A stretch of 64,000 bases of DNA, from the NCBI GenBank assembly GCA_950106755.1, contig OX467082.1, positions 31,310,001 to 31,374,000 of the forward strand, in the 5' to 3' direction. The notes under the pieces were generated by a model. It ran no database searches, was not told the DNA's origin, and saw only the letters and a program-made list of their open reading frames with translations. The stretch comes from Climacium dendroides (lineage: Eukaryota; Streptophyta; Bryopsida; Hypnales; Climaciaceae). The translations under genes and the position numbers were made by a program. This document shows positions 1 to 11,288 of the stretch, piece after piece (position 1 is the stretch's first letter; every line of letters starts with the position of its first letter).

Positions 1-838
1 CGAGGTTGTCCCCTAACTAATAACCACTACAATGTTGGTAGACTACTTATTCGTAATAAAAAATTTAATTTAAAAAATTAAAAAATTAAAAATATTATTA
101 TTTGGTATGAACGTCTTTCAACCACGCCAAACTACTATGGTTTAACCAACCTATGACATGCAGATTGCCTATTGTGGTATGAAACTAGAAATTAGTGACA
201 AAAGGGTTAATTTTCACTATTGTAGAAGATTTAAGAAACACCAAAGGTAGTCCCAAATTTTTTTGATGATTGCATCAATTTCATTTCATTTAATAAAGCA
301 AAGTTCCATAACAACCCATAGACTGAGTGATAACCACCAGAAATAAATACTAATTTAGGGCAGTTATAAGTCCAATACAATCCATAATAGACTCAATCTG
401 GACTTACAAGAGAAGGAATTAAAAAATAATTTTTATGACAAGTTTACACTAGAAAGGTGTAAGTATCCTATGATAGTCATTAATAACTTCATGAACATCT
501 TCCAAAGCATTGATATGGCAACAAATCACCCAATGCAGTCTAAATTCCATTTGTTAGAAAAAAATCAGCCATGGATTGATGTAAGACTCTCATGGGGAGG
601 ATTTCTAGGTGATTGTATTAGGCAGTTGACCTGTCATGGATTGGTTTACCTTAATGTAACTTTGTTCCCATGTTCCCCACAATTTGAGAATTATTTCACA
701 ATCTTCTAAAGGCCTCAAAAATCTTCTAATGGATTGGAGTTGGTTGAGGAGCCATATAAGGTAAAACATCCCATTGCGGTCAGATGACCCATAGCAGACA
801 CCTAATGACCCCATGACAGTTTTTCAAACCATAATTAA
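1..838. other. AT-rich intergenic DNA
   Basis: No gene, RNA or clear repeat is seen here. Short open frames occur on both strands but none has a recognisable domain or codon bias like the genes further right. Confidence 0.6.
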
Positions 839-1145
839 TGCCTAACCTGACATCCATGGAGTAATTAGTGACCTCATTAGGAGCACCCAACTTTTTAGTG
901 TAAATCATGGTAGAATGTCATTTTTTCAGGGCCTTCCACATTAGAAATTATTGTGACTGCTTTAGGTGATTAAGATGAACATATTAGATATATTTTTTGT
1001 TGGTTATCAAGTAGCCTACTAACTCTTTTTGATAGATCAGTTCAAAAATTCATAACAAATTCATACATTGTCTTAAAAATAGAATTTCAATTGCTCTCAC
1101 TATTTCTCACACTTGTCTTTACATGGGAAAAAATTTGAAAAATTT
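839..1145 (+). repeat. Dispersed repeat, copy 1 (partner at 51,545-51,880)
   Basis: This stretch can be aligned by eye with 51,545-51,880 in the same orientation. Shared blocks include TTTTTAGTGTAA, TGCTTTAGGTG, TTCAAAAATTCATAACAAAT and TATGGGAAAAAAT or close variants. No terminal repeats or coding capacity are evident, so the class is unknown. It is probably a decayed fragment of a non-autonomous element. Confidence 0.5.
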
Positions 1146-2302
1146 CAGCAGTGGTATGAGGGCAGACTCCAAATTCTGACCACAATGGCTGCTTTACTTT
1201 ACCTTACTCAAGACAATTTTTGTTCATTGGAGGGGGCTCCTTTTCAAGAATGCAGAAGGGACCCACACCTCAGCGGTTGAAACAATGTTATGGGAACTAA
1301 GACTTGCACCAATTTCACTGAAATTTTGCATGTTAGCAGATGCTGTGTTTGGATGAATTTCGGACAAGAACTCATTCATCCAAGGTAGATTTGGGGGTGC
1401 CTGCGGCGCCGCTAGATGTAGAGGACAGCCAAGTAAGCTGTCAGCTGGAAAGCAGACATTGAGGCTCTGTTTTTCTGGATAACTTATCTTAGCAGTCCAA
1501 CTAACTTCAGTTTAAAGCGATTGGCTGAATTGGGCTGTCCATTTCTGGCGGGAACTAGAAGGCCAGGCTGCCTGGGGGGTTGTGAAAATTTAAATATTGG
1601 ATGAATGATAAATTTGAAATTCTTTCCAGCTTTGGCAACTTAGTGGATGACTTAGACAGACAGACAGACAGATGGTCAATCTGCAAGGTACTGCTAAATT
1701 TGATTATTTAAATGGTGGCCAGTCTGGGTTACTGTATTTTGAAATTGGAGTGACTCAAGCCTCAAAACATGAAGGGCGGGGTTCTTTTTTTCTTTATTTT
1801 TTATGAAGTGCCAAAGTGGCAATATTAATTGTTACTGCGGTGCTCCAAATTTCAACATTCATCCATGTATTGGATAGAAAACATCACATTAGTACATATC
1901 ACATATCCATAATTCTATTTACATCCACAATCTAGCAATTTCATCTAAGATTTTTTTTAATTTGAAGTTTTTTGGCAATTTTCGACCCTTTCAATACCAT
2001 TTTGTTCCAAGGGCATGGTGTTGGGCCCAATGTTTTGGTACAAATGGCCACCAAATTGTCAAAAAACAAAAACACTAATGTAGAGCATGAAATGCGCCCC
2101 TTGAAATTCCTTAGAGAGGATTTTTTTGTCTTGTCAATGATTCTAGGAGGTCACTAGGATGGGGGAAAAAATGTTTTTTCATTACATTTTGGGGGCAGTT
2201 GCTTGAACCCAATTTCAATGAAAGATGTTGTATATTCCCTTCTTGTGATAGTTTTTTACTTTCCTACATAAGAATGGCAAATTCATGAATTCATTTCCTT
2301 TA
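1146..2302. other. Non-coding intergenic stretch with a CAGA microsatellite and a short dispersed repeat
   Basis: A short run of CAGA units lies near 1,655-1,672. The block CTAAATTTGATTATTTAAATG near 1,694 recurs at 2,993 with similar flanks on its right, so about 65 bases are shared between 1,690-1,755 and 2,988-3,065. Positions 1,230-1,570 are moderately GC-richer than the surroundings, but I find no gene in them. Confidence 0.45.
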
Positions 2303-2851
2303 TCATACTACTAAAATCACAATGACCTTTATAATATTACAATTCAATTTTGAATAATATTATAGAAATTCAATTGCTTTTGTAATAGCCATAGGATACT
2401 TTCTACTATATATTATGTATTCTTTTCGTGAAATATTTGAAAATCAAATGGATATTTCTAAAAAATTTCAAAGAAACTTTTCAGACAACAAAACTATAGA
2501 TAAATTCCATGTCTTTTTAAAATGTGATATTAAAGAATAAAGAAGCACCAACTGCTAGTGTTGCTCTACATATTCAAATGTGAAGATTCTACTTACATTG
2601 TTCACTTGATTAATTTATTCTTATTGTATTGTTTTCATCTTTGCAAAGGTTATTTTGTAAAAATTACAATATAAAGATTTTTTTTAATTACTTTACATTG
2701 CACTATATAATTTTTTTCAAAGAATATTGTATGAGGATGTCAATATTTTCATTTAAAGATTATACACACTTTGTTTATCTACATTCTATCACATGAAAAA
2801 TTGGTAAAAGTAATATATTTAATGCGTAGCAAGGCAAGTGCCAATCGCTAG
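2303..2851 (+). mobile_element. Non-autonomous Helitron-like element, internally deleted copy
   Basis: The left end is TCATACTACTAAAATCACAA preceded by A. The right end is GTAGCAAGGCAAGTGCC followed by AATCGCTAG and then T. This fits the Helitron pattern of 5' TC, 3' CTRR with a short stem (GGCA/TGCC) just upstream, and insertion between A and T. The same ends occur at 26,533-27,227 on the other strand, and the left end also at 7,778. No Rep/helicase is encoded. The inner part is shorter than in the 26.5 kb copy and has one degenerate TAATATTA palindrome where other copies have three. Helitron assignment rests on the ends only. Confidence 0.6.
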
Positions 2852-3951
2852 TCATTTTTTAAAATCTTAAATTTTCACAACCCAATTGATGAAATAAATC
2901 CATAGAAGGAGCACAATTGCCAAAATACATTACCAATGTTCACAAGAAAATCTAACACAACTTAGATGATCAATCCACAAGTTTCTTACTACTAAATTTG
3001 ATTATTTAAATGATTGCTAGTTTGGATTTTATGAACTTATTGCATTTGAAATTTGAGTGCCAATTGCCATTACATTGTTTGGTCCAATTAGTGAAGACAC
3101 AAAATTAGTGTCATTGTTTTTGTTGAATTGTGAAAATGAGTACAATGGAGTAATATCTCAACCTATACTTATTTAAAACAGTGTGATGTGGCTTGGGCAA
3201 GTCATATGAGAAAGTCAATGTTAGAAGGAATAGATCATAGTGTTTGATGCTCTTTCACTATATATGCGTATATGACTATGATCATTAGTTGTCAATCTCC
3301 ATTCCCTTCAAGAGAGGAATGGAAAGATTTCAATTTGCCATATCATATTATATTTGACAATAAAGTCTTCTTCTTATTGAAGAGTCATATATCAAATTTT
3401 TGTTGGCAATGAGTGAAAAGGTATGTTGTTAGATAATTTACCTTTCCAAACTCTTGTTACATTGCTTGTGGTATGATTACAATAAAATGAGATTCAAATA
3501 TTGTCTAATTGTCTTACATCTACAAATAAGATGTCTAGTCTTTTTTGTCAAATAGGATCAATTAGTATCTTAAGAGCGAGTAAATATTTTCCATTTTTAC
3601 AAAATATAAAAGATGAGTTATAAAGTGCCAAATTGGATAAATGATTTAGAAATTACTTCAAAACAAAGGTTAGAAGCTATAATCCATAGATCATATCCTT
3701 ACAATTGGATCTACTATTATACTGATTTAGCAGTATCTTTATCAATAACTTTTGAAACAAATAATTGAAATCACTTTCTAAAACCACTTGAAGATTGAAT
3801 ATTTGTGATTCATGAAAGAAATATTTTCTTATCATTAAATATGAATTAAAGAAACAATGTTCTATAGAAGATACTATCCTCATAGTACTAGCATTAATTT
3901 TTTTCTTAAGTGAGGCCTATTTAAACTTCCTCACCAATTTTTTTTGGGTAC
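2852..3951. other. AT-rich intergenic DNA
   Basis: No gene is seen. Positions 2,988-3,065 repeat the block found at 1,690-1,755. The open frame on the minus strand at 3,677-3,883 has no recognisable domain. Confidence 0.5.
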
Positions 3952-4727
3952 TTACCCCATGGAGTTCCCAAATTGTCCCTCAAGGTTCATACATGGTCCT
4001 ATGATTTCAATTTTTGACATGATTTTGCAACTTTTTTTAAGATATGAATATGCAATACTCTTTGGGAATGTAAATTTATTTCAATTAAGCCCATGAAAAA
4101 AATTTACATCACCCTAAGTTCAAGAAGAGTTGATAGTTTTGATCCATTTATTTTGAATTACAATTGTACAAATTCAAACCAAATAAGTTATCAATCATGT
4201 AGGAAATGAAATGACGACAATATCACATGTAGATTGAAAGACTATAATGGTAGATCATAAGGATGTCAAAATTGTGAAAGTGATTTGAAGTCTTTCAATC
4301 ATCTTTTTACATGACAAGCCTAAAATTATGGGCATGAACAATATGTAAGGTTAAAAAACATAATATGTAGAATGATAACCAGTTTTGGGCAGCTCAAAAT
4401 CTACTCTACAATTTTCTTAAACTTTCTTAAATTTCAATTTTCTACTGATTAACAATTTGAAAATTTCCCACAAGTTCTGATGTATCTAAGGCTCAAAGAA
4501 TTCTCATCACTAAAAAATCATGTTACGGAACAATCCCCCTTTGCATGAAATTTTGCAAGTAATCATCATAAATATTATTTTTCAAAATTAAATTTTTGAT
4601 GCTAAAAATAGATTTGAAATACCATCCACCAACAATTTATTAAAAAAAGAATAGTTTTGATAAGATTTTATGTAATTTCAAAGTTTTCTTGACACCAAAA
4701 TATGGTGCTTTGGGCATTTAGGAATTA
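3952..4727 (+). mobile_element. Decayed TIR element of the TTAACCCC family, 776 bases
   Basis: It starts TTACCCCATGG and ends GGGCATTTAGGAATTA, a degenerate version of the inverted ends TTAACCCCTAAA / TTTAGGGGTTAA seen at 49,870-50,665 and 56,150-57,074. The inner part matches 49,870-50,665 over most of its length. Shared blocks include the ATTTTTGATGCTAAAA motif and a 3' segment running from GATTAGATTTTAT-like sequence through TTGGTGC. There is no transposase, so it is non-autonomous. Confidence 0.55.
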
Positions 4728-7700
4728 CACAACCCAAATCTTAATCAAGAAGTTTAAGAAGTACCATCAATTCACTCGCAAAATTCAACTAAATTTGAGT
4801 ACATTTTAAAAGTGAAAACAACCCCTCTCGTCTCTGTACCCATTCTTGACAAGTAGACTTCGATTAAAAGGATCTCAAAAAGTGTAACAAAATTGTTCCT
4901 ATATCCAGTTGCGATTAGTTGAGTATTGAATTTCTAAATTTTGATTTTATCCTCATGTTATGTGACAATTGATGAGCTTCCATTATGAAAATTATTATAA
5001 TTACATATCTTATCCAATTTTTAATTTAAACTTTTTTTAAATTCATAATTTTCAATTGGTAATTGTGTAAATTGATAAATAAAACTCTTGAAAAAGGTGC
5101 CTCCAACTATGGTGAATTCCTTATTTTGACTATTTTGACAATTTGGGTGCGTTTTCACCTTAAAATCAGAAGCAAAGTTCTCCAAGACAGAGTCCAAGTT
5201 CCCAGAGATTGACCGACACTGCGAGCTACAGTACGTGTCTGCCTGCTATTTATACTCAGACTCCTCAAAGGATAAGTAGGATTTAAAATAGCAGACTTGG
5301 ATGAGAAGCATCCGTCCATCTGGGGACAAGAACGGATGAAACTGAACTGGCTCACTCGGGCACGTGTCACATGGTGCAGGAAGGGTCCGTGCTAGTTGCA
5401 AATAAAATCGCCGAATATGCTTTTTAAAAAGCGGGAACGTTCCCAAAGGCTCTCCGGGATGAACCAAGGGTTCAGTACGGTAGATCAGCCCGTTAGCACA
5501 CAGAGTTGCTATCTATGTACGCACTTTGGAGAAGCTATTTGTCAGCTTCCATATTTTTCAGAGATTGGAAAGTTTTAGAGAAGTCAATTGCAAAAAGAAT
5601 AAAGACATTCTAACAAGAAGTGAATTTTCTGTGATTTTTCAAAGCTAAAATGGTAAACTATATATAGACCCTTGTTGAAGCATGGGTTGATGTGTCCGCT
5701 CCCCAAGTGCATTGCCATCATGCTAAAGAGTTGCTAAGATTGTGGTAATGGGTGGACTATTGATGCAAATGGAAGGGTCTTGTAGATGGCAGAATTGGGT
5801 GGATGGTGGTATTGGGCAATTCTAGAACTAGTAAGGCAAGTACCTCTAAACCAACACTTTTTGCTTCTAATGCATAGTTTCCGTTCTTATTATTAGATTG
5901 GTCAAATTTTTATATTTTCTTGTTGGCAAGTGAAAGGCAGTTCCAATGCACCAAAGAACATGACATTTGGATATCTTGTGCAAGAGATTTGAAGGAACAA
6001 AGTTTGGTTTAAAAATAGTTTCATCTACATACTTAGGTCTAAAGAAAGGATGTATCCTTCTAAAATAAACTAAATTGATCAAATTTAAAATTTTGCATTC
6101 AAATATTGTATTAAAGGCTTTGAGTTGTTTAGAAAAAAATAACAAAGACAAAGTTTAATTAGTACAAAATAAGGGATATATTTTAACATTTATATTATAT
6201 TGAGGTAAAAGTTCTCACTTAAGACAATATAATAGTCAAGTTGATGCCTTCACCAATTTTATAGCATGGATACTTCTAATTTGCAGTTAGATTTTATTAT
6301 TTAGTATGTGTATTTTACACCTTCAAGTGTGATAGAGAAATTTGCTTGTTAGAACCTAATTGAAATCTAAATTCCTTTTCTTTTCAAATATTTGATTTGT
6401 AGTACCTTGAAGTTGAATTATCAAAAATATTTTTTTTACCTAAGTAATCTAGTCTTCCATTTATCCCTAAAGCAATTAAATGTTTTAATTCTTAAATTGC
6501 TCCATAGTACTCAAACTCAAATTAAGGCTAAAATCAATCTATATTTATTTATTTATTAACAAATTCAATTGTAGGATCCTTGGTTAACTTGTTAGAGTAT
6601 ACCCTCATAAAAGTTTAAAAAAATAAAAACCTTACCAATTGCAAGATCATGATGCTTAAATTTCAAAAAGAAACATTTTAAACTCTTCCCAAATGGTTAG
6701 GTTCGATCTTTCAAACTTTTTATACAAAAATGTGTAGATACTACAACTTGCAATTCTCCAAATTATATTGAAGAAATAAATTGGGAATAAATACAAAAAA
6801 GTTCAACAAGAAATATTTCATATTTATTCTTGAAAAAAGTAGTAAGTAGAAAGAACTAATGTATGATTTAAAATACTAACTTGTTAAAAATTTAGCTATG
6901 GAATTGAAAAAGGTCAATTCCAATTGTTGTAATATTGTAGTAAGGAAATATACATCTAGTGATTTGATTGATTTTAGAATATTGAAAATTGAGTTAAATA
7001 AAGGATTTCATAGTTTATTCAAGAGGAAAGATTTCACAAGTGCTTGCAAACTAAAATTCCTCATAACTTTCATCTTGTTAATAAATAATGGAATGGTTAA
7101 AAGGTATTTGCATATATGTAGAGAAAAAATCAAATTCTAATTTTTATTTCTTGAGAAAGTGATTTCTTTAGGTTGTCTAGGCTGCCCAAGGAATAATAGA
7201 AGTTATATATTATACAATAACTTTTAAACCATGAAGTCAAAAGTTATGAAAAACTTCAACCAGTTGTAAGGAATGTATGCACATTTAAAATCTATATACT
7301 ACAAATGTTAGAAAAGAAAAATAATATATATATATTATTAGATAAAAATAATCATGTATATATTTAACACCTTAACACCCTACTGGCTATCAATACTCCA
7401 AACTTCCCACAAATGCAAAGATGTATAAGAAAAGACAATTTAGAAAATATAATTTTGCAGTGGCTTTCTAAAATCCTTATGGTCTTTGACTTATAAAAAA
7501 TATTTGCAATGTATGAATGATTATCCAAAATTCTTCAAATTTAACTTGTAAATTATTTACAAATAGAAATCTAGAGATTTTTTTCATTTAAAGTAGATTT
7601 GTTCATAAAAAATGAATGACTTTGTTGAACATTTTAGTAACAATTCAATGGTGAATATAATCCTAATATTAGAATATAATCAAAATTTAAATATAGGATA

Positions 7701-7777
7701 AAGAAGCCATATGGACATATGTCAAGGCAAATGTGATGACAAATGTTTTTTTTTAAATATAAGTTATTAATTTATTA
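4728..7777. other. Intergenic DNA with a GC-richer island and a dispersed repeat
   Basis: Positions 5,150-5,560 stand out as GC-richer than their surroundings and contain CACGTGTC and a TATTTATA stretch, but no recognisable protein. They could be a solo LTR or pseudogene remnant; I see no diagnostic ends. Positions 6,565-6,770 match the reverse complement of about 24,170-24,350, including the shared block ACCTTACCAATTGCAAGATC. The 80-residue open frame at 6,898-7,140 is lysine and asparagine rich, as expected from AT-rich non-coding DNA. Confidence 0.45.
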
Positions 7778-8620
7778 TCATACTACTAAAATCACAAAGT
7801 CTTCCATAATATCACATTTTAACACTGTATGATATTATAGAGGTCCAATCCTTCTATAATATGACATTTGCATACAATGTGATATTATAGAGTTCCAACG
7901 GCCATTTCACTTCTGTAATATCACACAGTATTAAAATGTGATATTACATAGATACAAAGGTTTTATATTTCTTGGCTTCACACTTCATTTTATTTCTACA
8001 ATATTATGATTTGAATAACTTGAATGTTGAAGCTTTGAATGTTTTCAATTCTAATGTTCATTTTTTACTACTAAATGATTTGAAGCCTTGTTAGATTGAA
8101 GCAATTTTGGATTCTATAACAAAGTATTTACAAAGTCTTTGCAATTTGACAAATTTACATTTCAATTCTTCAATTTTGATCACCATTGTTTGTGAGTGAA
8201 GAAATTTATCAAGTGGTGGTGTTCTTGAGCTCAACAATACTTTCAAGGTATTTTCTTTACATTTGTTTTAAACAAATTTGAATTCATGCATAAAATGGTG
8301 ATTTGAACATTGAGTTTCAGTTGAACAATTTGAGTGTAATTTGAGCTTCAATCTAATTTAATTTCAAGAGATTGACGTAGTTAGAGCCAAATTGGAGCAA
8401 TTGGAGCATTCTTGAAGCATTCTTGGAGCATTGTAGTGATTAGTTGGATCAGTATTCTTCCAGTTAGCACTTAATTTCTGTTAAAGACCAACTTAGAGTA
8501 AACCGCTCTGGAATCGTTCCCACAAGGACTCAAGGCTCACGGATCTAGGCGAACTAGGTCTAAGCTTTTTCTTTCTCTCCCTCTTTTCAATCCGGACCAG
8601 AGGTCCGATCCGGCTACTAG
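7778..8620 (+). mobile_element. Helitron-like element with a canonical 3' hairpin, 843 bases
   Basis: The 5' end is TCATACTACTAAAATCACAA preceded by A. The 3' end has the stem CGGACC-AGA-GGTCCG at 8,593-8,607, nine bases, then CTAG followed by T. A|TC...hairpin...CTAG|T is the textbook Helitron layout. Positions 7,778-8,410 match the reverse complement of the 26.5 kb copy, but the last 200 bases are different, so this looks like a chimeric or end-switched element. Three consecutive palindromes of about 40 bases (7,804-7,949) are built on TAATATCACA. No Rep/helicase frame is present. Confidence 0.65.
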
Positions 8621-9380
8621 TTTTAATTTCAAAATTTGAAGGTATTTTTCATTAAAAAAAATTGAGGCCTACGAAGGACTTTAGCTTCATGCCTTGTTTA
8701 CTTATTATTTTGATCCAAATGAATAGCTGTTTATCATGTTAGAAAATGGTCAAATTTATTAGTAAAAAATAACACTAAAGTTTTGAAGAATGATTACTAT
8801 AGGAAATATGTAAGACCACTGTGTAATTTTCAATTCAAAGATGATTGAAAATACTTGTGTTGTTATATGATATTTACTTTGGAGTTCAAATAATGATATT
8901 ATATAAAACCTCCCATAATTTTATTGCTAATGTTTTAAAAAACATAACATACAAAATAACATACAAAACTTAAATCACAAAAAGGACATGAAAGATGAAG
9001 GATGATGTAAAGCAAACTCCTTTTCATGTCTCTAATTTCCTTTCAACACTTGTAATTTTTATTTATTAAATTATTGATTTTATTTATAACTACATATACA
9101 TATACATAGATTATAGATGAAAATAATTGATTTATCTAAATGTGAATTTCAAAAGATCAACTTAACCAAAATAGATATGATTTGAAACATATGAAAAGTA
9201 CAAACATAAGTCATCCAATTCCATAAGCCCATTTTTAATGCTCACACATACTTTATTGTACTCTCTAACTATAAATTTATTCGAATCCAATCATTGAATA
9301 AACAAACCGAACATGATCAATATTCACTCATCTTAAAAAGAATGTCAAACAACTATAGTACATTAGATATGCATTACGAA
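8621..9380. other. AT-rich intergenic DNA
   Basis: I see no gene, hairpin or dispersed repeat of note in this stretch. Confidence 0.5.
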
Positions 9381-10360
9381 CATAAATGGGAGACACGCCC
9401 ATGCAATCCAAAAATCGAAGTTTTGTTCCATTAGCTTTGAACGTTGAGTCCAAAACTTATCATCAATCACAAGGAGCACAGCTTCCAAGTCAAAGAAAAA
9501 TCCGTTCTCGCCGCCCTCAACAAGATTCTCGAGAACGAACACAAACGTCCGTCAGTCTTTCCGTCGACGTGGACGAGAACTGAGAGCCTGAATCTCTGGA
9601 TCCCGCAACTGAGTTGAGTATTGAACGAATGGACGAAGTAATTATCGTTCTCTTGTGACGGACCATTGAACGAACGGACGAAGTAATCGTTACAAGCCAA
9701 GGCCGGCCCGGGCCGGGTGGGATGTTGACCCGGCCGCCCAGACTGGATCGGGCAGATTCCGGCCTCATAGGCAGTTAGCCACTCCAGCTCCATTGTTGAC
9801 TGGGTTCCGGTTATTCCACCAGTTAGCGGCGCCCGGCCTCCACACCTACATGACTGTGCAAACAGGTTAATTGAACCTACGTGGAACTCTCTTGAACCTA
9901 CGTGGAACACTCGGAGGGTGGACTCGTGGCTGACATGTCAGTTGCGCTCTCCTTGGATCGGGACTAACTTTCGAACTTGGTCCCGGTTAAAACCATGGTA
10001 TTGGAGGTGTACAATCATTGAACGCGGGTAGATGATGGACACCATCAGGGTATAGAAGTGTGTACAATACACGAGGTCGGGGTATGTACCGGGTCTTGGC
10101 GGGTTCGGTTCCGGGTGTACCGAGTGCGGTCCCGCGAGCAGCACGCGAGGGAGGCGCTGGCGCTGCTACCAGGACGCCGGCGCTGCGCCACCTGCTGCGG
10201 AGCCCAGCGTCGCGGTCCGCGCTCTCGGTCCTGCAGCCAGCCCCCGCCAGATCAACCGCAACTCGCCTCTCTACAAGTGCCACAAGTTTCTTTTTGCACC
10301 TCTTTGCCCGATTCGCCTTCTCTCTCCGGCGAAGTGTGAAGCGCTTGTAAGGTAGTTTCA
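9381..10360 (+). promoter_or_regulatory. GC-rich upstream region of the CRWN gene
   Basis: Composition changes abruptly from AT-rich to GC-rich near 9,380 and stays so into the gene. The region has a 21-base tandem pair at 9,871-9,912, each unit holding CCTACGTGGA (an ACGTGG core, as in plant G-box/ABRE sites). It also has a second imperfect duplication, TTGAACGAAYGGACGAAGTAAT, near 9,620 and 9,666. Open frames on both strands have no recognisable domain and are probably chance products of high GC. The role as promoter is inferred from position. Confidence 0.45.
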
Positions 10361-11288
10361 AGTTCGTGTTTCGAGGGTTGAGTGGAGCTCGTTGGTTGCG
10401 GTCGTTGGTTGCGCGCGTCTGTCCGTTCGAGGTCAGTACGTTAGTCTGTCACTTCCTCATACTCGCTTTTTGCTGGGTCCGTTTTTTTCCATTTCGAGAA
10501 GTTTTGAAAGAAAAATATGGCGCCGGGGTTGCGATTCGAGTCGCGGCGTGTTGTGGCTACGGTGCTGTTGATGGTGAGTGCTGCGAGTTTGCTGCAGGAA
10601 ATGGGTGAAAGAGGGTTCTGGGTTTCGAAGTGGGAGGCGCATAGGTTTTGAAAAAGGCGCGCGACTGAAGTTTGAGAGCTTCGGGGTCGCTTTCCCGGTT
10701 TTCTTGGTTGGGGCTATGGTTACTTCTTTTTGCATCGCGTGAGCCCCGATGACTGTTAGCGGTTACTACCGCTGCAACAGGCATTTCTGAGACCCTTGAA
10801 TGGGCCAGAATCCGTAGTCGTGTATTTTTTACAAGGCTTTCAATACAGAATGCGTGCATGAAAGTTAGGAGAGTAGTGAGCTTCGTCTCCTTGTTAGGGG
10901 CGACCGTCATGGACATGCAGAGGAGCATTTGTTGGTCACTTAAACGGCTCTCGTCGTGGTTTCAAAAAGTTTTTGTCGCAGCTATTTTGGCTTGCATTGA
11001 AAGGGCTGCGGAGACTAATCGTATCTTTTTCTTTTTTTCTTGTGCAGATAAATACGAAAGACGTCTTGGTTGTTGATTAAGGATCACGTGAGTTAGAGAA
11101 TAGGAAGTGGTTATTTCTGAGTTGCAGAACAGTAACCAATGTTAAAGCCACCCGGTGTTCATAGGAGTTTCTTAAGCAAAGGTCTCCCGGTCATTTAAAG
11201 TGGCGAGAGGAGGCGAAAGAATTGGCGAGAGGGGTGTTGAGAAAGTTTATTGGGCTGAGAGGGGCGACAGATGTCAGGGTTGTCACCA
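10361..11288 (+). other. Probable 5' untranslated region of CRWN, with a candidate intron 10,574-11,047
   Basis: A strong donor context, GATG|GTGAGT, sits at 10,574, and a pyrimidine-rich tract ending TTGTGCAG closes at 11,047. A leader intron of about 474 bases is therefore plausible. Several upstream ATGs exist. One opens a short frame at 10,517-10,648 starting MAPGLRFES, which would be truncated or changed by the splice. The transcript start cannot be placed from sequence. Confidence 0.35.

Noticed and set aside
9467..9910. 147-residue minus-strand frame upstream of CRWN
   Set aside because: No recognisable domain; lies in GC-rich promoter DNA where long chance frames are common.
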